A stretch of 64,000 nucleotides of DNA from Acetispira formosa (nom. nud.) (GTDB lineage: Bacteria; Desulfobacterota; Desulfarculia; Adiutricales; Adiutricaceae), in contig CP026657.1 of NCBI GenBank assembly GCA_023525915.1, positions 1,736,001 through 1,800,000 on the forward strand, in the 5' to 3' direction. A model generated the notes under the pieces. It ran no database searches. It had not been told where the DNA came from and worked only from the letters and a program-made list of their open reading frames with translations. The translations under genes and the position numbers were made by a program. Shown in pieces: positions 28,767-38,423 of this stretch. Each line of letters starts with the position of its first letter. Within the stretch, counting starts at the first letter, position 1.

Positions 28767-29296
28767 GGGTAACGCTGTTCTTTGGGAAGGTTGTTAACCA
28801 CCAGGGCAATGAGAATCATTATCCCCCCGCCCAGAAGGCAGGGCGACAGCACATACCAATAGCCCCATTGGTGAACGGAGGCTCCTCCGGCGGCGGTGAC
28901 GAAAGCGGTGGCCCCGCCCGGCGGATGGAGCGTGCCGGTGCGGTGCATGGCGGCAATGGCGGACGGCACGGCCAGGCTGAAAGCCAGAAGCTGGCTGTCG
29001 CCGACTATCTGATAGACGGTGACCCCGATCAGGGCGGAGATGACGTGGCCGCCGATCACGTTGCGCGGCTGGGCCAGGGGGCTGCGCATGGCTCCGAACA
29101 CCAGGACGGCCGAAGCCCCCAGGGGGGCCATGATTAACGGGAGGCCCCCGGTGCTTCTAAAGAAAAAATTGTGAAAAAGGCCAATAATAACCATGGCGGT
29201 GCAGCTGCCCGCGAAAGCCAAAAGAATTTCGCTTCCGCGCGGAGCGGGCGGAGCTTTGGAAACACCTTTCATTTTCTGAAAAAAGTCACTGGTCAT
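28754..29296 (-). CDS. HPP family integral membrane protein
   Basis: A 180-residue membrane protein with about five hydrophobic segments and the family signature HPPGGATAF (after AMHRTGTL). ATG 29296 is chosen because it overlaps the CBS gene stop as ATGA. The family includes a plant plastid nitrite transporter; bacterial members are poorly studied. Coupling to a CBS-domain protein is common for these proteins, here as separate coupled genes. The pair lies beside hcp, which reduces hydroxylamine or NO-type nitrogen species, so a link to nitrite or nitrosative stress is conceivable but inferred. Confidence 0.85.
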   Translation of the reverse strand: MTSDFFQKMKGVSKAPPAPRGSEILLAFAGSCTAMVIIGLFHNFFFRSTGGLPLIMAPLGASAVLVFGAMRSPLAQPRNVIGGHVISALIGVTVYQIVGDSQLLAFSLAVPSAIAAMHRTGTLHPPGGATAFVTAAGGASVHQWGYWYVLSPCLLGGGIMILIALVVNNLPKEQRYPQFW

Positions 29297-29886
29297 ATTC
29301 CACACACCGCTGAGATAACGTTCGATCTGGTAATGATGCCCACCACCGCGCCGTCCATACCCACTACCGGCACGCGGTTGATGGCTTTGGCCTGAAACAG
29401 GCGGACAATTTCAGCCATAGTGGCCTCTTCAGAGACACTGAAAGCCGGGGCGGTCATAATCTCTTCCACCGGCCGGTGACGCGCGCACGCGCAGTCCGGC
29501 GGTCGTTCCTCGAAGGAACGCGAAGCCAGCCGCATTAAACCGGCAGTTGGCTCTTCGCCTATGGCTCGCAGAACATCTTTTTCCGACACCACTCCCAGCA
29601 GTTTCCCGTCGGTATCGGCCACCGGCAGACCGGAAATCCCCGTTTTATCCAAAAGCGCGGCCAATTCCTGAACCGTGGCCGAGCCGGTGATGGTCACGGC
29701 CGGGCTGGTCATGATGTCGCGGGCCTTTTTTTCCTCCAAAAGCCTTCGCCGGGCCAGATTATAAACTTTTTCATACAGCAGCTTAAAATCGTGCGGCGTC
29801 AGGTCGATGTAGCCGGGCAGGTCACGCATGGCTTTGATAACATCATCTTCCGAAAAGACGGTTTCTTCTATTTTTATGGAATCCAT
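29293..29886 (-). CDS. Tandem CBS-domain protein
   Basis: A 197-residue soluble protein. An N-terminal region (1-55) precedes two CBS domains (about 60-120 and 135-195), each with the typical pattern: IMTSPAVTI...ISGLPVADTDGKLLGVVSEKD in pieces, and IMTAPAFSV with NRVPVVGMDGAVVGII. CBS pairs bind adenosine nucleotides and gate transporters or enzymes. It is translationally coupled to the HPP membrane protein and probably regulates it. It is divergent from hcp with about 145 bases between. Confidence 0.88.
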   Translation of the reverse strand: MDSIKIEETVFSEDDVIKAMRDLPGYIDLTPHDFKLLYEKVYNLARRRLLEEKKARDIMTSPAVTITGSATVQELAALLDKTGISGLPVADTDGKLLGVVSEKDVLRAIGEEPTAGLMRLASRSFEERPPDCACARHRPVEEIMTAPAFSVSEEATMAEIVRLFQAKAINRVPVVGMDGAVVGIITRSNVISAVCGI

Positions 29887-29938
29887 CAGTCCCTCCTTAA
29901 TTGTTCAGGATAATATCACAATCATCGAAATAGTTGAA

Positions 29939-29952
29939 TTGACCTAAATCAA
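29939..29952. promoter_or_regulatory. FNR/HcpR-type palindromic operator upstream of hcp
   Basis: TTGACCTAAATCAA is a 14-base palindrome of the Crp/Fnr family (TTGAC-N4-(G/A)TCAA). It lies 80 bases upstream of hcp and 53 bases upstream of the divergent CBS gene. HcpR of sulfate reducers controls hcp through sites of this kind. The regulator itself is not in the window. Confidence 0.6.
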
Positions 29953-30031
29953 GGCTTTATGCTGTTTGACGGGCTATATTGATTTCACTGGCAAGGGACA
30001 ATAATGCCCCGACCAACATGGGAGGTGAATC

Positions 30032-31654
30032 ATGTTTTGCTGGCAGTGTGAACAGACTAAATCAGGCCTCGGCTGCGACGTGGCCGGAGTTTGCGGGAAA
30101 AAGCCGGATGTGGCGGCCCTTCAGGATTTGTTGCTGTTTATGTTAAAAGGACTGGGCCAGGCGGCCAAGCGCGGGCGGGTCAAGGGACTGATCAGCCGGG
30201 AGATGGATCGCTTTACCGTGGGCGCGGTGTTCGCGACCCTGACCAATGTTGATTTTGATCCGGCCAGATTTCAGGGGCTCATCAATCAGGCGGCCGCATA
30301 CAGAAATGAGCTGAAAAAATCCACCGGCCTGGAATACAGCTCTCCGGCTTTAAACCTTGAACCGGCCGGGACTATTGAGGGCCTGGTGGAACAGGGCAAA
30401 CAGCATGGCCTGAAGGATACGGATAATGATTTGGTGCTTTCCATGCGGGAGACGGCTGTTTACGGCTTGAAGGGTCTGTGCGCCTATGCTGACCACGCCG
30501 CCGTTCTGGGGCATGAGGTTGATGAGCTGTATAAGTTTGTGCATGAGTGTCTGGCTGCGACTCTCGATGCTTCACTGACGCTGGATGACTGGCTGGGCCT
30601 GGCCATAAAAGTCGGGGAAATGAATTTAAAAGCCATGGAATTACTGGACGCGGCCAACACCGGAACCTATGGTCACCCGACGCCGATTGAAGTTCCACTA
30701 GGTTTCAAGGCGGGCAAGGCCATTTTGGTCAGTGGGCATGACCTCAAAGACTTGGCCATGTTGTTGGAGCAGACGGCCGGAAAAGGAATAAATATCTATA
30801 CGCATGGTGAGATGCTGCCCTGCCACGGCTATCCTGAGCTTAAGAAACACCCGCATTTTTACGGCCACTATGGAACAGCCTGGCAGAATCAGGCCAAAGA
30901 GTTTCCGGCTTTTCCCGGCTCGATTCTGTTCACCACCAATTGCATACAGAAGCCCGCCGCTGGAACTGAAGGCAACATTTTTACCACTGGACAGGTGGGC
31001 TGGCCGGGTCTGACCCACATCGCGGCCCGGCCGGACGGCAGCAAAGATTTTGGACCGGTGATTGAAAAAGCGCTGGCCATGCCCGGCTTTGCGGCTGATG
31101 AGGATAAGGGCTCGGTTCTGGCCGGGTTCGGTCGTCAGGCGGTGTTGAGCGTGGCGGGCAAGGTGATTGAACTGGTCAAAGCCGGAAAGATTCGCCGTTT
31201 TATGTTGGTGGGCGGCTGTGACGGGGCCAAGCCCGGCCGTAACTATTATACGGATCTGGTGGCCCAGGCTCCGAAGGATACCATAATTCTTACACTGGCC
31301 TGCGGCAAGTTCCGCTTCTTTGACCAGAAGTTGGGAGACATTGACGGAATTCCGCGTCTTCTGGATATCGGGCAGTGCAACGACGCTTATTCGGCTATTA
31401 AAATCGCTCTGGCATTGGCGGAGGCTTTTGACTGCGGCGTTAATGATTTACCGCTGAGCCTGATTCTTTCCTGGTATGAGCAGAAGGCTTGCGCTATATT
31501 GCTGACCCTTCTCTATCTGGGCATTAAAAACATCAAACTCGGCCCCACCCTTCCGGCTTTTATCCATCCAGACATATTGAATGTTCTAGTGGAAAAATTC
31601 GCTCTGGCCCCCATTACTACGCCGGAAGATGATTTGAAGCAAATTCTTTCTTGA
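30032..31654 (+). CDS. hcp: Hydroxylamine reductase / hybrid-cluster protein, class I
   Basis: A 540-residue hybrid-cluster protein. The N-terminal cysteines follow C-x2-C-x8-C-x5-C (CWQCEQTKSGLGC, then C21), the spacing of class I enzymes of strict anaerobes that hold a [4Fe-4S] cluster. Hybrid-cluster ligands appear in GEMLPCHGYPEL, FTTNCIQKP, GGCDGAKPGRNYYTD and ILTLACGKFRF. It reduces hydroxylamine and is implicated in NO detoxification. Ribosome site GGGAGGTG precedes the ATG. A Crp/Fnr-type operator lies upstream, and an 818-bp palindrome downstream. No hcr partner gene is adjacent. Confidence 0.97.
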   Translation: MFCWQCEQTKSGLGCDVAGVCGKKPDVAALQDLLLFMLKGLGQAAKRGRVKGLISREMDRFTVGAVFATLTNVDFDPARFQGLINQAAAYRNELKKSTGLEYSSPALNLEPAGTIEGLVEQGKQHGLKDTDNDLVLSMRETAVYGLKGLCAYADHAAVLGHEVDELYKFVHECLAATLDASLTLDDWLGLAIKVGEMNLKAMELLDAANTGTYGHPTPIEVPLGFKAGKAILVSGHDLKDLAMLLEQTAGKGINIYTHGEMLPCHGYPELKKHPHFYGHYGTAWQNQAKEFPAFPGSILFTTNCIQKPAAGTEGNIFTTGQVGWPGLTHIAARPDGSKDFGPVIEKALAMPGFAADEDKGSVLAGFGRQAVLSVAGKVIELVKAGKIRRFMLVGGCDGAKPGRNYYTDLVAQAPKDTIILTLACGKFRFFDQKLGDIDGIPRLLDIGQCNDAYSAIKIALALAEAFDCGVNDLPLSLILSWYEQKACAILLTLLYLGIKNIKLGPTLPAFIHPDILNVLVEKFALAPITTPEDDLKQILS

Positions 31655-31672
31655 TTGCGGAAAAAATTAAGT

Positions 31673-32490
31673 GCGGCCTATGGCCGCGCGATAAAGGACT
31701 TGGCCTAATAGGCCAACCAAAGGGTTCCACCCTCTGGACTCCGGCTGGGGGAGGGCCCACGCGGGCCCTACCCCAGACCCCACCCGCGCCAGGGGGGCGG
31801 AGCCCCCTGGACCCCCAAGAGGTCAGGGTCGGATTCAACTTTCCCCTTCCCGCATCGCCGCAACTCGCTTCGGGTACGAAGCTCAGACAAGCGGCGACGC
31901 TTCATACTGCGTCAGCTTCTGGTGCTATAAGTGGTTTTACGTTGCGTCGCTGCATCTTGCGATAGGCGGCCTCAACGGCTGAGTGGTAGTTCTTGTATGT
32001 TCGGCTTAAGTCGTCTTCCCCTTAAAGGCCCTTTCCAGTGATGTTGGTTTGTCTCTCTGCCGCCTATCAGTTTATTATGGAGTTGCTCATTAGAAAAAAG
32101 GCGGCGAAGTCTCACCGGATACAGCGCTGGAAAAAAACTTTGAGGGGAAGAAATATTCAGCCGAACATACGTGAAGCAGCAATTATCCAATGAAGCCGCC
32201 TATAGTAAAATGAATCAGTTCAATGTGAAGTGGCCAACAGCGGTTAAAGCGGAAGGTGTATGAAGCGTCGCCGCTTGTCTGAGCTTCGTACTCGAAGCGA
32301 GTTGCGGCGATGCAGGAAGAAGAATGTTATAGCCGACCCTGACCTCTTGGGGTTCCAAGGGGCTTGCCCCTTGGCGCGGGTGGGGTCTGGGGTAGGGCCC
32401 GCGTGGGCCCTCCCCCAGCCGGAGTCCAGAGGGTGGAACCCTTTGGTTGGCCCTTCGGGCCAAGTCCTTTATCGCGCGGCCATAGGCCGC
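31673..32490. repeat. 818-bp nested palindrome (arms about 238 bp)
   Basis: The left arm 31673-31908 is about 90 percent identical to the reverse complement of 32251-32490. Inside, further inverted pairs stay in register: ATAGGCGGC near 31962 with GCCGCCTAT near 32195; TATGTTCGGCT at 31996 with AGCCGAACATA at 32159; CTTCCCC with GGGGAAG; TTTCCAG with CTGGAAA. So nearly the whole segment folds on itself. It sits exactly between the convergent hcp and histidine kinase genes, 4 bases from the latter's stop. No transposase is encoded. It could be a non-autonomous mobile element or a giant terminator. Confidence 0.85.
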
Positions 32491-32494
32491 CTCC

Positions 32495-35008
32495 TTATAA
32501 AAACTTGTTCAGGCAAGCCCACAATTCATGGGCGATAAAGGGCTTGCCCAGATAACCACTCATGCCGTTTTGCAGATAGTTTTCAATATCGTCAGACATC
32601 ACGTTGGCCGTCAGGGCCACCACCGGCGTCTGGTTGCCGATTTCTTTCAATTTCATAGCCGCTTCCAGCCCACCCATAACCGGCATATGAATATCCATGA
32701 AAATCAAATCAAAAGGTTTGCCCCCGGCGGCCAGACGTTCCCTCACCAAATCCACCCCTATGGCCCCGTTTTCCGCCAGAACCATCGACAACCCCACTCG
32801 GGTCAGGTGTTCCCTGATCACTTCCTGATTTATGAAATTATCCTCACAAACCAGCACCTCTCCCCTGAAGCTGGGCTTTTCTAAATGCCCAGCCGTTTCC
32901 TCAGGCTGCGAATTGATATCCAGAGTCTCCTCAAGGGTAATAAAAGTCAAGGTGAAACTGAAAGACGTGCCCAGCCCGGAACGGCTTTCAACCTTCAGCT
33001 CTCCGCCCATCATTTCAATGAGGTTTTTGGTAATGGCCAGCCCCAATCCCGTGCCGCCGTATTTGCGGGTGGTGGTGGCGTCGGCCTGGCTGAAGGGCTG
33101 ATAAATATGCCGCAGCTGCTCAGGAGTCATGCCTATGCCGGTGTCTTTAACCTGAAAAGAGATGGTCGCCCAGTCCTGTCTTTCCTCCTCAATGGCCAGA
33201 CATACTTCAATTGAGCCGCTCTCGGTGAACTTCAGAGCGTTGGAAAGAAGGTTCAAGAGTATCTGCCGGAGTCTGGTGGGATCTCCAATAATTTTTTTCC
33301 CAACTCCAGGCCAGTGGCTGAATATCAGCTTGATACCCTTCTCCCTGGCTTTCGGCGTGTTGATCGTTTCGCAAATGCTGATGACGTCTTCGAGGGAAAA
33401 AGCGATGTTTTCAAGCTCCACTTTGCCGGCCTCTATTTTCGATATATCCAGAATATCATTGATAATCTGAAGCAACCCCTCCGCACTGGCCCTGATATTG
33501 GTAAGGTAATCGCGGGTGACGGGCGAAAGGTCCGGGGTGTCCACCGCCAACTCGGAAAAACCGATAATGCCGTTCATGGGCGTTCTTATTTCATGACTCA
33601 TATTGGCCAGAAAAGTCGATTTCAGGCGCGAAGCCTCCTCCGCCGCCAATACCGCCTCTCGCAGAGCCGCCCTTTGCTCCTTTTGCCGCTGTTCATAAAG
33701 CTTGCATTCGCTTATATCCGACAAAATGACAAAATGCACCAGACGCCCGTCTAACCACCACCGGATGACCGAATTTTTAATGCCCGCCCACAGATCAAGC
33801 TCCTCATTGTAATATTCCCATTCGCAGGATGGAAAAGACTCGCGTTCCGCCGCCAGCCGGGGAACAGGGCAAAATGGGCAGGGTTCATCCAGATTCATGA
33901 AAACCTTATGGCATTCCTTCCTGACAAGATTCTCCGCCCGCACATTGAATGTTTCCGCCATTTTGCGGTTCATATATATCAGCTCGTAGCTGTCGAGATC
34001 CGCGACATAGAGCATGGTGTCCAGATTGTGCATCACGGTTATGGCTTTGTTCACGCCCTGGGCCACGGTCAGGTATATGCCGGAAAGCTTCGCCGAATCG
34101 ATTAATGTATCGGACTCCCTTCCGCTGATAACCGAATCAAAGCCGCTGAAGCCGGCGGTCAAGGTGTTTATGGAGCGGGAAACGCTGCGGATGCTGCGGG
34201 CCACTATACCTACTTCGTCATTATTGGAAAAAGGCAGGTCGGACGGGCTGGTATCGCCCTCGGCCAGCGCTTTGGCGGCTTCGGCTATCTTTCTGAGGGG
34301 ACGGCCCAGGAGGCTGTTGCATTTCACGATGATATAGGCGGCAAGGGCCGCAATCATCAGGGCGCTGACCAGAAGCAGATTGTTTCTGAAACGGGTATTG
34401 TTGGCCAGCATTCTTTCGACGGGGACTCCGGCCGCCACCGCGCCGACCACTTGACCGGAGGAGTCCCTGATAGGGGCCAGCCCGGCAATGACCGGGCCGA
34501 TTTCGCCGCTGAGGCTCGATTCAAGGCCGAGATCATATTCATTGGTGCGTATGTCCCGGCCTTGAAAGACTTTGGGCAGTTCCGGGGAGAAGAAATGTTC
34601 CGGCAGGGTCTGGCCGCGCTGAACCGGGACTCCGGCGATGACCAGAAAGGGATAACCGTCATCGGTTTTCGGGCCGACGGCGTAAAGAAATTTAAGACCC
34701 TGTTTTTGTTGGAGGTTATCAAAAGTGCGTTGAAGCTGGGTGATGAAATCAGGATTGCCGCCTGAATGGAGGGACTGGCTGAATTCGTCGCCATCGATAA
34801 GGCTGGCCATTGAAGTAGCCGACGCCCAGACCGCCTTGCCATAGTTGTACACGCCGCCCTGAGCATACATATGATAAGAGGTCAGGCCGACGACCACGGC
34901 AAAAAGCCCGAGCATGAGGGAACCGCGAATGGAAATCTGATAACAGAGGCTGAATAATTTTTCGCCAGAGTTTTTTTGCGTCATAGAATTTGCCGATTTT
35001 TTCGTCAA
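32495..35008 (-). CDS. Hybrid sensor histidine kinase (Cache-like, HAMP, PAS, HisKA, HATPase, REC)
   Basis: An 837-residue membrane kinase. Membrane segment 1 is about 28-48; a periplasmic Cache-like domain spans about 50-200; segment 2 is near 205-225; HAMP follows to about 280. A PAS domain (about 340-440) carries an unusual Cys set, [20 protein letters not shown] plus a later Cys, seen in PAS domains of anaerobes and possibly metal- or redox-linked. Next are HisKA ([15 protein letters not shown]), HATPase ([17 protein letters not shown]) and one receiver ([22 protein letters not shown]). No response regulator is adjacent. The cognate signal is unknown. Confidence 0.9.
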   Translation of the reverse strand: MTKKSANSMTQKNSGEKLFSLCYQISIRGSLMLGLFAVVVGLTSYHMYAQGGVYNYGKAVWASATSMASLIDGDEFSQSLHSGGNPDFITQLQRTFDNLQQKQGLKFLYAVGPKTDDGYPFLVIAGVPVQRGQTLPEHFFSPELPKVFQGRDIRTNEYDLGLESSLSGEIGPVIAGLAPIRDSSGQVVGAVAAGVPVERMLANNTRFRNNLLLVSALMIAALAAYIIVKCNSLLGRPLRKIAEAAKALAEGDTSPSDLPFSNNDEVGIVARSIRSVSRSINTLTAGFSGFDSVISGRESDTLIDSAKLSGIYLTVAQGVNKAITVMHNLDTMLYVADLDSYELIYMNRKMAETFNVRAENLVRKECHKVFMNLDEPCPFCPVPRLAAERESFPSCEWEYYNEELDLWAGIKNSVIRWWLDGRLVHFVILSDISECKLYEQRQKEQRAALREAVLAAEEASRLKSTFLANMSHEIRTPMNGIIGFSELAVDTPDLSPVTRDYLTNIRASAEGLLQIINDILDISKIEAGKVELENIAFSLEDVISICETINTPKAREKGIKLIFSHWPGVGKKIIGDPTRLRQILLNLLSNALKFTESGSIEVCLAIEEERQDWATISFQVKDTGIGMTPEQLRHIYQPFSQADATTTRKYGGTGLGLAITKNLIEMMGGELKVESRSGLGTSFSFTLTFITLEETLDINSQPEETAGHLEKPSFRGEVLVCEDNFINQEVIREHLTRVGLSMVLAENGAIGVDLVRERLAAGGKPFDLIFMDIHMPVMGGLEAAMKLKEIGNQTPVVALTANVMSDDIENYLQNGMSGYLGKPFIAHELWACLNKFL

Positions 35009-35059
35009 TTAAAGGCCGCCATATTCAGTGCGGCGATAATAATAGTAAGTAAATAATGG

Positions 35060-35203
35060 ATCTTTTACCGGAGTGCGGTCAACATGCCGTCAACTGGTGT
35101 TGAACAGTGCGTATAGGTGTACAGCAAACGATCGTTTACTGTACACCTATACGCACTGGCCACCGCCGGTTAACGGCAGGTTGACCGTGCGCCGGTAAAA
35201 GAT
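35060..35203. repeat. 144-bp hairpin element
   Basis: Imperfect 72-base arms run from ATCTTTTACCGG (35060) to CCGGTAAAAGAT (35203). The central 20 bp stem (35105-35124 with 35139-35158) is perfect, and its loop contains the self-complementary AAACGATCGTTT. It lies between the histidine kinase start and the activase stop. It is a different sequence from the 406-bp family. Confidence 0.8.
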
Positions 35204-35269
35204 TATTTTTTTAATTATAGTTTATACGCATTATTTAGCAAGGCCTAATTTGAGACAATTTTCAGCCGC

Positions 35270-35303
35270 AAAAAAAGTGCGTGACCCACCGGGGAACACG
35301 CAA
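35270..35303 (-). terminator. Intrinsic terminator of the gntR-GRE-activase operon
   Basis: On the minus strand a short stem (GCGTG with CACGC) is followed by ACTTTTTTT. It lies 26 bases after the activase stop. Confidence 0.65.
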
Positions 35304-35328
35304 CCTTTCTTAAGCGAAAAAGCTTGAT

Positions 35329-36078
35329 TTATAAAACATTCAGGCCCCGCCGCCGCAAAAACCGCTTCAAGCCGTCTATCGCCTCGGCTGAGGGAGAAGA
35401 GTGGATTGGCGGTTCAGGCAGGTTCAGCCGGGCATATTTGGCCACTCCTAGGTTGTGATAGGGCATGAATTCCACAGCGGTGAAGCCAGGCGAGTTTTCC
35501 AGAAAGGCGGCCAGAGCCTCCAGGTCGGCCTTATCATCATTGAGGCCCTCAACCAGAGGCACTCGGACAGTAACATTATTATGGACGGCCAGAAGCTTTT
35601 GGGCGTTTTCCAAAATTTTCTTGTTGGATACGCCGGTCAGTTCACAGTGTAGGCCGTGATCCATGTGTTTCAGGTCAATGAATATTTCATCGATCAAGCC
35701 AAGTATGGGCCAGGCTTTTTCCCAATCGGCCATGAGGCTGGTTTCAATCGCCGTGTGATAGCCGCTGGCGGCGCAGGCCTGGACGGCCGCCAGCAGAAAA
35801 TCGGCCTGCATCAGCGGCTCTCCGCCGGAGAAGGTGACTCCGCCGCCTGACTCCCGGTAAAAAACTTCATCGCGCCGTAAACGCCTCATCAATTCTTCCA
35901 CAGTCACCAACTGACCGAAACCGTGCTCGATTTTCGGAGACCAGGACTCAGGGTTGGCGCACCAGGCACAGCGAAGCGGACAGCCTTTCAGGAAGACCGT
36001 GCTGCGAATGCCTTCGCCGTCATGGATGGACCAGCGCTGCACTTGAAAAATAACGCCCTCAGCCGCCGCCATTATCAA
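35329..36078 (-). CDS. Glycyl radical enzyme activating enzyme (radical SAM)
   Basis: A 249-residue radical SAM protein. The cluster motif is CPLRCAWC (Cys 33, 37, 40), followed by the activase pattern VTFSGGEPL. It installs the glycyl radical on its partner using S-adenosylmethionine and releases 5'-deoxyadenosine. Most activases of non-PFL glycyl radical enzymes carry an inserted ferredoxin-like domain with extra Cys clusters after the first motif; here ANPESWSPKIEHGFGQLVT follows directly and no further Cys motif exists, so it is the short, PflA-like form. It overlaps the enzyme gene by 4 bases. Confidence 0.92.
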   Translation of the reverse strand: MIMAAAEGVIFQVQRWSIHDGEGIRSTVFLKGCPLRCAWCANPESWSPKIEHGFGQLVTVEELMRRLRRDEVFYRESGGGVTFSGGEPLMQADFLLAAVQACAASGYHTAIETSLMADWEKAWPILGLIDEIFIDLKHMDHGLHCELTGVSNKKILENAQKLLAVHNNVTVRVPLVEGLNDDKADLEALAAFLENSPGFTAVEFMPYHNLGVAKYARLNLPEPPIHSSPSAEAIDGLKRFLRRRGLNVL

Positions 36079-38423
36079 AGCCCTTCATAGGTGGTGCGCT
36101 CAATGATGGCCTCTTGGGCCTCGCGGGAGAGATTGACGAACTGGGTACTGTAACCGGCCACCCGCACCAGGAGGTCGCGATAGTCGTCGGGGTGTTCCTG
36201 GGCTTTGCGCAGAGTCTCAGTGGAGATGACGTTAAACTGGACATGAAAAGCGCCCAATGAGAAATAGGCCCTGATAAGCGAACCCAGTTTGCGGCGGTTT
36301 TTTTCATCCTTCAATAGGCTTGGCGACAGTTTCACGTTCATCAGCGTACCGCCGGTGTGGATGTCGTGATTGATCTTGGCCGCCGAGCGCATGGCCGCGG
36401 TGGGGCTGGTCAGATCCGTCCCCGCGTGGGGTGATATGCCTTCGGTCAGGGGCGTGCGGGCCCGGCGGCCGTCCGGGGTGGCCCCGATGATGCTCCCGGC
36501 CGGGATATAGTTGGATATTCCCATGAAAGCCGAGTTGAATTTGGAACCGAACAGGTCGGTGTAGGAAACTGTCTCACGGTGATAAAAATCCGATATTTCC
36601 ACGGCAATACGATCCGCGTAATCGTAGTCGTTGCCGTATTTGGGCACGGACAGAGCTTCAGCTCGCATATCCTCATAACCCTGCCAGTCTTTTTCCAGGG
36701 CCGCACAGATTTGCTCCATGGTGTATTTCCCGTCCTCAAACACCAGCTTTTTGATGACGGCCAGAGAGTTGGCGGAATCAGCCACGCCGATGCCGGTGAG
36801 AACCGGCCCCAGGTTATATTTGGCTCCGCCGTGGGATAGATCTTTTCCTTTCTCCATACAACCATCCACCAGAAGCGAGAGATAAGGACGCGGCACCATT
36901 TCCGCGTGGATGCGCTGGGCCGTCAGTGAGCCGATGACCGAATGTTTGATCAGATAGGCCAGTTGTTTCAGAAAGGCCTCTTTTACTTCATCATAGCTTT
37001 TGAAATCGGCGGCCGGTTTTTCCGTCACGCCTCCTAGATCGGGATTCAGTCGGCTCCGGCCTTCATTGAGGGCAAATTCCAGGGCGGCGGCCAGATTGAC
37101 GCTGACGGCGGAAGTCCATTCGCCAATCTTGCGGAAGTGCGGCACCACACAGCCGCAGTTGTTCCAGTCGCGGGCGTCTTCGGGCGGGAGGCCGGCGGCC
37201 AGAAGCATTTCCGAACCCAACCGGTCATTGTGAACGGCCGGAAAGCCGGTGCCTTCGGCAATGAGGTCGCAGACGGCCATCATGAAACTATCAGGCGTAT
37301 CGGGGTGTATGCGCACTGACAGTCCCGGCTGATGGGTTTTCACATGGCTGGTGGCTTTCAGACACATGTAGGAGAGATCATTGGTGGCGTCGCGGCCGTC
37401 GCGCGTTCTGCCGCCTATGGTCAGATTCTGGAAAGCGTTGTAGCCCGCGAAATATTTGGCCGTGTTGGCCGATATCACCCACACCCATTCCGAAAGCTTG
37501 ATCCACAGGGCCTCAATCAGCTCCTGGGCTTCATCCGGAGTGATTCGGCCGGCTTCCAGGTCCGCCTGGTAATAGGGATTCATGTATTGATCAAAGCGGC
37601 CGATATTCAGGGCCAGCGAGTTTTCGGACAGTATGGAACCCATCTGGGTAAACCAGACCGTCTGAATGGCCTCGCGGAAAGTGACCGGAGGATTGGCGGG
37701 CGCCCGGCGGCAAATGGCGGCCGTTTCCGGCATGCCAAGTTCCTCCGCGCGGGCGGCATATCTTTCGGCCAGAGAGATTATGCCTTCGCAGACAATTATT
37801 TCCGCCTGATAGAACTCCATCCGGCTGAGGTCGTCCGGGGTAATGGGTGAGACGGCGGCCAGTTTTTCCTCGGCCTCCTTTTTTAACCCGCCAAAACCTT
37901 TTTGAAAGATAATGTCCTGATAGTCGGCGGTGATTTCGCCCACGGCGTTGCGCCATTTGGAATCGTTATCGATGATGCCGGTATCCACCAGTATGCGGCC
38001 GGTTTGATCGTTGATGCGGGAAAGAAAGGTTTCCTCCAGGGATTTACCCTTCCAGTAGGGAAAGATCTCGCGGCGCAGCATTTCCCTGGATTTATCGTCA
38101 ATAGCGTAAGGATCTTGACTGCGGGAGGCAAAGTCATCCATTTCCTCTTCCACCCAGCTCCAGGAATATTCCGGGCAGACCACGCCTGATTTGAGGTATT
38201 CACCGATGCTGCCGACGATCAGTTCGTCGTCAAAAATAGTGACCGGCCCCTTTTGGCATACTTCCCGAAAAGCCTTGGCCCGGCGAATAATAGTGGCTTC
38301 ACCTTCAGAGTTTTTGTGTGATTCGGTGAAGAGCCTGGCCCGTTCCACGCTGACGGTGGGTTTGGCTTCAATATAGAGCTTTTTGAATCTTTTGATTCTC
38401 TCGGTCATGGCGGCGTTCATCAT
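36075..38423 (-). CDS. Glycyl radical enzyme of unassigned substrate
   Basis: A 782-residue member of the pyruvate formate-lyase superfamily. The C-terminal radical loop is RVAGYSTQFVNL with the radical Gly at residue 757. The active-site loop reads NNCGCVVPHFRK (Cys 423 and 425). Known eliminases such as choline TMA-lyase, glycerol and propanediol dehydratases and hydroxyproline dehydratase have GCVE, where the Glu acts as base; here that position is Val. PFL has adjacent cysteines, also different. So the reaction is probably not one of the GCVE eliminations. The gene lies between a GntR regulator and its activase, with 4-base overlaps on both sides. Confidence 0.85.
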   Translation of the reverse strand: MMNAAMTERIKRFKKLYIEAKPTVSVERARLFTESHKNSEGEATIIRRAKAFREVCQKGPVTIFDDELIVGSIGEYLKSGVVCPEYSWSWVEEEMDDFASRSQDPYAIDDKSREMLRREIFPYWKGKSLEETFLSRINDQTGRILVDTGIIDNDSKWRNAVGEITADYQDIIFQKGFGGLKKEAEEKLAAVSPITPDDLSRMEFYQAEIIVCEGIISLAERYAARAEELGMPETAAICRRAPANPPVTFREAIQTVWFTQMGSILSENSLALNIGRFDQYMNPYYQADLEAGRITPDEAQELIEALWIKLSEWVWVISANTAKYFAGYNAFQNLTIGGRTRDGRDATNDLSYMCLKATSHVKTHQPGLSVRIHPDTPDSFMMAVCDLIAEGTGFPAVHNDRLGSEMLLAAGLPPEDARDWNNCGCVVPHFRKIGEWTSAVSVNLAAALEFALNEGRSRLNPDLGGVTEKPAADFKSYDEVKEAFLKQLAYLIKHSVIGSLTAQRIHAEMVPRPYLSLLVDGCMEKGKDLSHGGAKYNLGPVLTGIGVADSANSLAVIKKLVFEDGKYTMEQICAALEKDWQGYEDMRAEALSVPKYGNDYDYADRIAVEISDFYHRETVSYTDLFGSKFNSAFMGISNYIPAGSIIGATPDGRRARTPLTEGISPHAGTDLTSPTAAMRSAAKINHDIHTGGTLMNVKLSPSLLKDEKNRRKLGSLIRAYFSLGAFHVQFNVISTETLRKAQEHPDDYRDLLVRVAGYSTQFVNLSREAQEAIIERTTYEGL

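Noticed and set aside
31651..32555. Short proline/glycine-rich frames inside the 818-bp palindrome
   Set aside because: The same sequence appears in both arms in inverse orientation; the frames are a by-product of the repeat and have no ribosome sites.
36075..38423. Choline TMA-lyase (CutC) identity for the glycyl radical enzyme
   Set aside because: CutC has a GCVEP active-site loop and a CutD activase with extra clusters; this protein has GCVVP and a short activase, and no cut microcompartment genes are present.
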